From: Siphonodentalium dalli
Taxonomy: Eukaryota; Mollusca; Scaphopoda; Gadilida; Siphonodentaliidae
Reading direction: 5' to 3'
DNA: 64,000 nt
Assembly (NCBI GenBank): GCA_032622095.1
Contig: CP136066.1
Coordinates: 103,995,319-104,059,318, forward strand
Positions 55,990 through 64,000 of this stretch are shown in pieces; the first letter of the stretch is position 1; every line of letters begins with the position of its first letter. The position numbers were made by a program, and so were the translations under genes. The notes under the pieces were generated by a model. It was not told the DNA's origin. It made no database searches and was given only the letters and a program-made list of their open reading frames with translations.

Positions 55990-56940
55990 CACCTGAGACA
56001 AAGTCTCCGGTGGAGCTATAGTCATCACTCCTCGTCCGTCGTCCGTCCGTCCGTCTGTCTGTCCGTATGTCCGTCTGTCTGTCCGTCTGTCCGTCTGTCC
56101 GTCCGTCAACTTTTTTAAAAACATCTTCTCCTCTTAAACCATCATACCGAATTGGTTCATATTTGGTGTGTATGTTCCCTTGTTGACTCTCATTCAGATT
56201 TGTTCAAATCAGGTCACTGGGTCAAATAGTTGCGAAACAAGGGCCATAACTCTATTCCTCCATAGTAATTCTTACAACAACTTCTTGTCCATAACCATTG
56301 GGCCAATTTAGCTAATATTTGGTATGGAGAGTCCTTGGGTGACTGGTGTTCAGATTTGTTCAAATGAGGTCACCCGGTCAATTAGTTGAGAAACCAGGGC
56401 CATAACTCATAGTGATTCTTACAATGACTTCTTCTTAAAAAATATTTGGCCGATTTAGCTTATATTTGGTACAGAGATACCTTGGGTGACTGGGGTTCAG
56501 ATTTGTTCAAATGGGGTCACTGGGTCAAATAGGGGCAGAGCCAGGGACATAACTTTAAAAACAAAAAATTTAATTTTTGCATTTTGACCTTTAATTTTTG
56601 TTTAGGACACATCACAGCCTCATATTTCTTACCTAGATTTTTCTTAGCATGTTCTTCATCTGTATGGATTTTGGTATTGTTTATTTAACCCCTTCCACTC
56701 TTGTTTTGATATAGAATTCATCCAAGACAGGATTACTCAAACATTTTTCATCTGATCAACACCAAATTTGGTATATGAATTTTTGACACTTATATACATA
56801 TCAAGTTAAAATATGGGTTTGATCAGATATATTTTAACAGAGTTATGGCCCTTTATAATTCACACCCCTTTGCTATGCACTATTATTTTTTAAGAGGACA
56901 CTCTAGCCTGTATTATTGAAAAAGCCAATTTATCATAGTG
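55990..56940 (+). repeat. (GTCC)n-headed bivalve-type dispersed repeat, longest copy
   Basis: It opens with CACCTGAGACAAAGTCTCCG and GGAGCTATAGTCATCACTCC, then (GTCC)n at 56036-56104. Internal subrepeats of about 170-210 bp follow, each with TTCAGATTTGTTCAAAT, GTCACTGGGTCAAAT and GGGCCATAACTC. Further copies are at about 58640-58990, 59090-59330 and 59330-59640. No protein is visible. The family is one I associate with bivalve genomes. Confidence 0.8.
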
Positions 56941-57079
56941 TGGTCACCCGATCCTCTTGCTGAATACTGCTTGCTTCAGACCAGTTTATCATCTGTCATT
57001 ACAAGACATGACATTAACTAAACAACTACCAGAGTCTACAAGGAATAGTCCATTGTTCATTTCTCCAAGCCTGGACATA

Positions 57080-58520
57080 GTGTGTCTGACATTTGCAGAA
57101 TGAAGTCCCCAGATGGTGAATTTAGTGTTGCTACCCCATACAACAGGCTAGCATCACCAAATACACCTCAATTACCTTATTCTGCTTAGGCCTCATCTTC
57201 TGGGACAATTTTTTAAAAAACTTTTTTTTAAATTTGACAAAAAAGTGACACCATTATATATAACATCTGCATAGTTATGAAACTTTACTCTTTAATGAAA
57301 TTATGGAAACATTCCACCCTCCCCACCCACCCCCTCCCATATGGCCCAGGCCCAACCCTGCCATCAACCAACATCCCTTCCAAGCCATATCACCTCTCAA
57401 TTTAATACCTCTTCTCACCACAGAGGCATATATATATGTAAAGGTACAGGTCATTAATTATATAAACTGGCCAGATGACATGTATTATTCTAATCTAAAC
57501 ATATCTGTAGCAATTTAATGACTGACATTCAATGATACTGTGAATGGCTTTGATTTCTTCAAGTCTGGAAATAGTGTGTCTGACATTTACATAGTGAGGT
57601 CCCCAGATGGTGAATTTAGTGTTGCTATTCCATACAGCATGCTAGCATCACCAAATACACTTGCCAGGGACCTAATTCTGCTTAGTCCTCATCTTCTTGG
57701 AAGTATCCTAAGTATCAAATTGACAGTTTGATTTAGTCACTTTTTCCACCTGTTCAGTTTCAATGTCCCCCTAATTTGCAGAAGATAAAATGCATAATTG
57801 AGGTGCTCAATGGGTGCGTATCACCAACTTCAACTGTAGGACTTCAATCTGTTCCTTGGTTTTATTGGCCATTGAGGCCTAATCAGATTGAGGATGAATT
57901 TGGTGATGCTAGCCTGCCTTACAGAATATTGTCATTAAATCCACATTTTTGGGACCTAATTCTGCAAATGTCAGACATACTAAATTCAGGTTTGGCCATT
58001 TCATATTATTGTTTTAATCACCACTTATCCAGATGAAATCATACGACTAATATTCAAAGAAAAATGGGGGGGGGGGGGGTATATATTGGATTAAATTTGT
58101 CTTCTATCTGGCATTTGCAGAATGAGGTCCCCAGAGGGTGAATTTAGTTATGCTACCCTGCACAGCAGTCTAGCATCACCAAATACACTAGCCAGGGTCC
58201 TCATTCTGCTTAGGCCTCATCTTCTGGGAAGTATATAGGCACTTAAATTGACATTTTTACTTACTTTAGCCCTTCTGTTTAGTTTCTATATCCCCTAATT
58301 TGTGAATATAAAATGCATAATTGAGGTGCCCAATGGGTGCACATCACCAACTTTAACTGGAGAACTTCAATCTAATGCTATGTCTCCCATAGCAGTTGAG
58401 GCATACACAGAATGAGGTCCCCAGAGGGTGAATTTGGTGATGCTAGCCCGCATTGCAGGATTGTGTCATTAAATTCACCCTTTGGGGACCTCATTCTGCA
58501 AATGTCAGACACTATGTTCA
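57080..58520. repeat. Cluster of GGTCCCCAGAGGGTGAATTT repeats, partly as hairpins
   Basis: Units marked GGTCCCCAGATGGTGAATTT (57107, 57598) and GGTCCCCAGAGGGTGAATTT (58126, 58416) recur with GATGCTAGC or GCTAGCATCACCAAATACAC. At about 58410-58500 the unit meets its own reverse complement (AAATTCACCCTTTGGGGACC), a clean hairpin with CATTCTGCAAATGTCAGACA outside. A G-run lies at 58066-58078. Probably a MITE family. Several short frames are by-products. Confidence 0.75.
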
Positions 58521-58639
58521 CGCTTGTCTGTTCGAATATTATGTTCTTAACCACCAGTATCCAGTTGAACTCATTATACCCTGATTTTGCAAAGAAAACT
58601 TGGGGGGTATATTGGATTGAATTTGTCAGTCTCTATGTC

Positions 58640-59640
58640 AGCCTGTTCTCCCATCCATCCATCTGTCATTATGTCTCTATCCGTCCATCAATTGTTTTCT
58701 TCTCCAGATACATATTAAAGACCAAATGGGTTTATATATTTAGGTGTGGATGTTCCCCAGGTGACTCACATTCAGATTTGTTCAAATGAGTTCATCAGGT
58801 CAAATATGTGAGAAGTCAGGGCCATAACTCTTTCCTTCCATAGTAATTCTTAAAACAATTTCTTCTCAAGAACCATCTGGACTATTTAGATTATGTTTGG
58901 TATGGATGGTCCTTCGGTGACTGGGTTTAGATTTTTTCAGATTTGGGGTCATTTTAGGAAAATCAGTTCAGTTCAACTCTTAAAATCTAATGTCTGAAAT
59001 TACCAAATGAATGGATCTCATAGATGGGGATTCACGTTTGTTCAAATAGGGGCGGAGATAAGAGATTTAATTATCAAACAGCCACCCTACCTGTGCTCCG
59101 GCGGAGCTATAGTCATCACTCCTCGTCCGTCTATCGTCTGTCCGTCCATCCGTCCGACAACAATTATTTGAACATCTTCTCCTCTGGAACCATAAGACCA
59201 AATGGGTTCATATTTGGTGTGGATGTTCCCTAGGTGATTCTCATTCAGATTTGTTCAAATGCGGTCACTTGGTCAAATAGTTGCGAGGCCAGGGCCATAA
59301 CTATTTCCCACCATAGTAATTCTTTTAAACATCTTCAGAACAATAAGACCGAATGGTTTCATATTTGGTGTGAATGTTCCCTAGGTGACTCACATTCAGA
59401 TTTGTTCAAATGAGTTTACTTGAAATAGTTGCGAAGCCAGGGCCATAACTCTTTCCCTCCATAATATTCTTAAAGTGACTTCTTCTCAAATACCATCAGG
59501 CTATATGGGTTCATATTTGGTATGAAGGATCCTTGGGTGACTGGGGTTCAGATTTGTTCAAATCAGGTCACTGGGTCAAATGTGGGCGGGGCCAGGGACA
59601 TAACTCCAATTTTTTTGTTTTAGATTTAACTCTTTAGATA
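58640..59640 (+). repeat. Further copies of the (GTCC)n-headed dispersed repeat
   Basis: Copies start near 58640 (degenerate CCATCCATC/GTCC head) and 59090 (GGCGGAGCTATAGTCATCAC followed by GTCCGTC). The same GATTTGTTCAAAT and GGGCCATAACTC phrases recur about every 170-200 bp. Confidence 0.75.
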
Positions 59641-59809
59641 TCTACTTCTTTTAAAGTGATTATGAAAAGTTCTGACTGTTGTGGTCTCAAGAGTCCCAGT
59701 CTTATCAGTCTTTGCAGTCTGGTGAGCGACCCCACAGTCATTGACTGTCTTGTAATTATATTATATTATATTATAAACGCTATTATAATTGTATTAATAT
59801 TTATTATAT

Positions 59810-60445
59810 ACTTGTCCATGAATTATAAGGTTTTAGCAGTGAGATATAAGTGATATCCCACTCTAGAGTGATATCCCACTAGTGAGTGATATCAGCTTGA
59901 AATTTCTGATGTATTCATTCATTGGGGGCCATAGGCAAGTAGCTAAAGTATATAATAAACATAATATCCACACCTTTTCAGTGGATATGGGTTAAATCTC
60001 ATTCGTTATGACAAAACATTTGAAATTTCACTCGTGGCTAAAGCCACTCGTGGAATTCAATGTTTTGTCATCACTCATGAGATATCACCCATATCCACTG
60101 AATAAGTGTGGATATCCTGTATTTATTATATACTTGCCCATGAATTATAAGGTTTTAGCAGCGAGGTATAAGATATATCCCACTCTAGAGTGATATCCCA
60201 CTAGTGAGTTATATCAGCTTGAAATTTCTGATGTATTGACATTCATTGGGGGGCCATAGGCAAGTAAATAAAGTATATAATAAACAGAATATCCACACTT
60301 TTTCAGTGGATATGGGTTAAATCTCATTCGTGATGACAAAACATTTGAAATTTCACTCGTGGCTAAAGCCACTCGGGGAAATTCAATGGTTTGTCATCAC
60401 TCATGAGATATAACCCATATCCACTGAAAAAGTGTGGATATCCTC
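59810..60445. repeat. Two direct copies (~318 bp) each containing a hairpin
   Basis: Copy 1 (59810-60127) and copy 2 (60128-60445) share GAATTATAAGGTTTTAGCAG, CACTCTAGAGTGATATCCCA and GGCAAGTA. Each contains a palindrome (about 59968-60117 and 60288-60439) with arms ATATCCACAC...GTGTGGATAT and a loop with CGTGGCTAAAGCCACTCG. TCACTAGTG-type short inverted words fill the rest. Confidence 0.85.
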
Positions 60446-60537
60446 TATATATTATATTAATATCGACTTTCAAAAATTCGAATGATCGTCTGGGATAAAA
60501 AGCGTCAACTAAACTGATTTCGTTCCCCAAAGGTAGG

Positions 60538-60586
60538 GTTAAAAGTAAAATAAGTTTCATTAAATGAAACTTATTTTACTTTTAAC
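60538..60586. repeat. Perfect 49-bp palindrome
   Basis: The first 24 bases, starting GTTAAAAGTAAAATAAGTTT, are the exact reverse complement of the last 24, with a single central A. No mismatch is seen. Confidence 0.9.
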
Positions 60587-60649
60587 ACTTAGTATGATGG
60601 AACGAGTATTCACTAATTATACATAGCAACTATTGACATAATTATACTT

Positions 60650-62360
60650 TTAAAGCCACATGGCGGTTTGCGCTCCAAAATACACATAATATGATTCGCT
60701 TTTGCATTTTTCTCAGTACCGAGATAGGTCGATAAATATCTGAACTACCTTTCTCTGAGGAATATGTAACCCAAAACGGCGCATCGGAGTAATGAAAAAT
60801 ACGACTGTATATACGGTATTTGGATCCCAAAACACAAAACAGTCATTTACACGATATGGAACAGAAAGGAGCGTTCCATGGTAGTCTATTCCCGATATGG
60901 TAGCAATAAAGAACGTTTAACTTACTTCTGGCAAAAAGTTGAAAACGAAAACGAAACGAAACGAAAACGAAAAATGGCTGTTACTTTGGCATGTGTTTTT
61001 CAGAGCATATGAAGCCGATATAGCAATAGTTCGTTTATTCATCGACCTATCATATCTGTCGCTCCCAATTACGTGGAAAATTTTTGGAGATTCCAAAGAA
61101 TGCCACAGGCCAACATCATCGTGCAGGGACCGGGTTTGATGGTATCTGTGTCACAGACTGTGTGGGGTATCTACATAACCACATAACCATCTTGGAACTT
61201 TCAACTACACCTACTAGAACCAGACAAACATGTTCTGAGAAATTCCCTTTGCAAACCATTGTATTGAAACTTTCCAACTGATGGCCCAGCCTATGTCTGA
61301 CTGTCTTCTCTCTGTTAATATCAACTGGGATTATTGTTATCAGCAAGTTGTATCAGTCATCTCAGTCCCAAGCCCTTTTCTTGGGTATTGCATAATATCG
61401 ATCCGTTCCGAGCCATTCCACAGTGCCGCTTTGATCGTGCGTTTTAATATTATCGTGTTTGGTTGTGTAATCCTCATCATTGACTTTTTATGTTATGAGT
61501 CGGCCATGACTGGTTAAAGCGAGCCGTTGTCTGCAATTTCCACACAAAGCTTAGCAATTGCATGCTTCTTCTTAGTCACGGTGAACGAAATGGGCTAATG
61601 CATACGAACAGTACATGCACATGCACATGCTTCTGAACGTCTCCTCGTGATATGGCATTGCGGCTAAAACGACGTTAAACTTTAAAGGGTACTGTACACC
61701 AAATCCGGCCATTTATGGGACCATCTCCTTTTATAATCGGCAGAATATATGCAACAAATGAATGAATTTGAGACATGGATTAATGCAAAATACACTCGCG
61801 TGCTATGTGAACGATGTGAACAACATGGTAATTATAAGAAAATTAGTTTATGACTCCAGCCATTTATACATTTTCATTATAATTACCATGTTGTTTGCAT
61901 CGTTCTTAGAGCACACACGTGTATTTCGCACCAATCCATTGCTCAAATTCATTCATTTGTTGCATATATTATGTTGAGTATAAAATTAGATGGTCACATA
62001 AATGGCCGGATTTAGTCTACAGTACCTCTTTAACCAAACAAACAAGCCTCTTATCATGGCGGTTTGCGCCTCCAGAAACTCATAACAATATTCCCTTTTG
62101 AATTTTCCCGGTACTGAAATAGGTCGATAAATACTTAAATTGCATCTCTATGTGCATTGTATGTCCACGACATTGAAATAACAAACAATACAACTTTTAA
62201 CACGATGTTTGGGTCCAAACAAAAACAGCCATGTGTACGGCATGTAATAGAAAAGAGCGTTCCGCTTTAGACTATTATTGATATGGTAGAAGTAAAGTTC
62301 GTTTGCTTCACTTCTGTGCGAAAAATTTAAAACAGATGGAAAATGGCTGTGACCATGGGA
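60650..62360. repeat. Diverged direct repeats around a MITE
   Basis: Bases 60650-60965 and 62050-62355 share CATGGCGGTTTGCG, AGGTCGATAAATA, GAGCGTTCC, GATATGGTAG and AAAATGGCTGT in the same order. No frame is conserved between them, so they are non-coding copies. Confidence 0.65.
61686..62029. mobile_element. TTAA-flanked palindromic MITE, copy 1 (344 bp)
   Basis: The left end AGGGTACTGTACACCAAATC and right end GATTTAGTCTACAGTACCTC are inverted repeats. TTAA is found on both sides (61682-61685 and 62030-62033). The arms contain GGCCATTTATGGGACCATCT and ATGGTAATTATA...TATAATTACCAT. TTAA targets are typical of piggyBac-like and Kolobok elements. No transposase. Confidence 0.8.
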
Positions 62361-62671
62361 AGTATTAAACCGGTTATCAATATTTTGTGTATTTGTCAAC
62401 CTATCTTTTTCACCTCCATCCAAATTAAATAGACATAAATTGGAAGCTGAAATGAGCCAGGTCCGTTTAAGTCCTTGCACTGCTAATGTATACATCCCGG
62501 AACACAAAGGAATGCTCATTCTCTAAACACACATGCACTTAATTTGATTTATGGAAATTTTGGGTCGCTTTTAAAATTGCCAAAGGTATTGTACGCGCAG
62601 GTCACATATCTGTGTTGATACCAACTATTTATAAAAACGGGGTAGGGGTTACAACGTATTGGAGACGTTAA

Positions 62672-62856
62672 TCTGTCGATTTATGGGACCATCTCCTGTT
62701 CATTATAATTACCTTGTTTGCATCGTTCAAAGAGCACACGAGTGTATTTTGCACTAACCTATGGCTCAAATTTATTCATTTGTTGCATATATATTCTGTT
62801 GAGTATAGAAGGAGATGGTCCCATAAATTCCCATATTTAGTGTATAGAGTACCCAT
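62672..62856. mobile_element. TTAA MITE, copy 2 (truncated left end)
   Basis: The right end matches copies 1 and 3 (GGAGATGGTCCCATAAATTC, then TAGTGTATAGAGTACCCA) and abuts TTAA. The left end is shortened but still shows TTTATGGGACCATCTC, next to a TTAA. Internally it keeps CGTTCAAAGAGCACACGAGT. Confidence 0.65.
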
Positions 62857-63018
62857 TTAATCATGATACAATTTAAGTTGAATGCTTTACGACACAAATT
62901 CATTTCAAACACCGACATTGTCATATAATTTAACTATCTTTGTTCCTTTATACTCTTGATTGACTTTTTTGTTTATGCTGAGGGTCCAAAAACTTTTTCG
63001 AAGAAGGACGGTGATATG

Positions 63019-63406
63019 TGACCCGCCATATCAAATCCAGGATTGTTTTACCCTGTGCCAATGCATTCTCTTATATATGCGAGTCGACCATAGGTCGCCT
63101 CGCATATATAAGAGAATGCATTGGCTATTTTTTTTAAATAAATGTTTCTTGCAATTTTTAGGACATAAAATAAAAAACATCCATTACCCTGCAGGGAGCC
63201 CCACACATATATAGAAGCATATAGAAGAATGTCGTCTGCTCATGTTTGTCTGGGGCTCTGTATGGGTGAAATTATAAAATTGTTAAAGAATACAAGAAAA
63301 AATTATTAAAATTGTAAAAAATTGTTAGGCCAATGCATTCTCTTATATATGAGAGGCGACCTATGGTCGACTCGCATATATAAGAGAATGCATTGGCACA
63401 GGGTAA
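63019..63406. mobile_element. Double-hairpin MITE, copy 2 (opposite orientation, 3' truncated)
   Basis: It opens with TGACCCGCCATATCAAATCC, lacks about 13 bp of the TIR seen at 22485, and carries 69-bp palindromes at 63057-63125 and 63329-63397. The central segment (CCCTGCAGGGAGCCCCACAC) is inverted relative to copy 1. The right end stops after CACAGGGTAA. The 63-codon and 95-codon frames over it are not genes. Confidence 0.85.
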
Positions 63407-63731
63407 CAAAATGCATAGAATATGATGTATGTTGCAAATGGTTCTGGACACAATTGTCACCACTTACACAACCTGCATCACATTTGAAAGATTTCGCAAA
63501 AGTAGCGGATAGAAGTTTTTTCGAACAGTTCGCATCTTTGGCCTACACAAAGAGGGCACTCAAGGCAATGTTGGACATACATGTATATAATTTGAGTTCA
63601 CTGCACTAGTTGCGAATTCCAGTGAATCGCACTTAAGTTTTGATACATCTAAAATACACGTCTAAACGATAAACTTATATAATAGATGTTTGTTGATTAC
63701 CGTCTCGATAAAACCAACATGTGATTGTTAA
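63407..63731. other. No gene seen
   Basis: A short open frame (to 63609) reads a plausible-looking but unrecognised peptide. It begins inside the MITE, so I do not call it a gene. Confidence 0.35.
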
Positions 63732-63943
63732 AGGGGTACCTTACACTAAATCCGGCCATTTATGGGACCATCTCATACACTCATTTTCATGATAATTACC
63801 AGGCTGTTCGCATTGTCTATAGAGCACATGAGTGTATTTTGCAATAATCAATGGCTCAAATTCATTTATTTGTTTCATATTGAGCACTGTTGAGTATAAG
63901 AGGAGATGGTCCCATAAATGACCAGATTTATTATGGTACCTAT
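63732..63943. mobile_element. TTAA MITE, copy 3
   Basis: The ends GGGGTACCTTACACTAAATC and TTTATTATGGTACCTA are inverted repeats, with TTAA at 63728-63731 and 63944-63947. Internal arms contain GGGACCATCTCATAC and GGAGATGGTCCCATAAATG. Shorter than copy 1. Confidence 0.75.
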
Positions 63944-64000
63944 TTAAGCTGGGATTAGATCTAAAAATTCAACGGATGATTACAGAATGTCACATCTTTT

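Noticed and set aside
62148-62519. 123-codon minus-strand ORF
   Set aside because: It lies over a non-coding direct repeat whose other copy (60650-60965) does not keep the frame.
63322-63609. 95-codon frame with a plausible-looking C-terminal half
   Set aside because: It starts within the hairpin of a MITE and shows no recognised domain, so I could not support it as a gene.

Overview
The window is animal genomic DNA, AT-rich and dense with repeats, with no operons. The organism is most likely a mollusc and probably a bivalve. I infer this from the (GTCC)n-headed repeats that run into a phrase containing GGGCCATAACTCT, from the many small palindromic DNA transposons, from degenerate non-LTR retrotransposons, and from very long introns. 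I see no rRNA, tRNA, CRISPR array or prokaryotic gene.

One host gene is convincingly supported. It is a globin on the + strand, split over three exons at 17249-17436, 32684-32918 and 50399-50542. The joined frame encodes 188 residues. It starts with MGC in a strong Kozak context, which suggests a membrane-anchored, acylated globin of the globin X type. Intron 1 (15.2 kb) and intron 2 (17.5 kb) fall at the classic globin positions, phase 2 at the end of helix B and phase 0 in helix G. The gene therefore covers 33.3 kb for 567 coding bases, and more than 98% of it is intron filled with transposons.

Intron 1 holds the most unusual object in the window, a 4970-bp palindromic mobile element at 25363-30332. 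It has AGTAGTAC...GTACTACT ends and a 6-bp target duplication (AATGAG). A related host repeat elsewhere in the window (55538-55910) preserves the uninterrupted target. Ends and duplication match Polinton/Maverick elements, but no polymerase, integrase, ATPase or capsid gene is visible. The right half carries three intact small reading frames: a type II membrane protein, a basic protein with a possible adenain-type LAGG site, and an acidic C2H2 zinc-finger protein. The left half is an inverted copy with three internal deletions. A short-period satellite that reverses orientation sits at the centre. I read it as a palindromic, snap-back-like defective derivative of a Polinton-type element.

Intron 2 holds a second foldback element (37789-40356) with perfect 17-bp terminal repeats, a 5-bp duplication and an internal satellite that also reverses orientation. 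A related nested pair lies at about 46000-47809. It also holds an alternating-monomer tandem array (34770-36250), an hAT-like MITE (41944-42274) and a 9-bp-TSD element (45232-45704).

The upstream region (1-17248) contains a reverse-transcriptase remnant on the minus strand, a 1.75-kb minisatellite (about 7270-9030), a 651-bp tandem duplication (9240-10590) and one short acidic ORF of uncertain status. The downstream region (50543-64000) is repeats: tandem elements, hairpins, (GTCC)n-headed bivalve-type repeats, a TTAA-flanked MITE family in three copies and a second copy of a double-hairpin MITE whose first copy lies in intron 1. Many entries below therefore describe repeats rather than genes.
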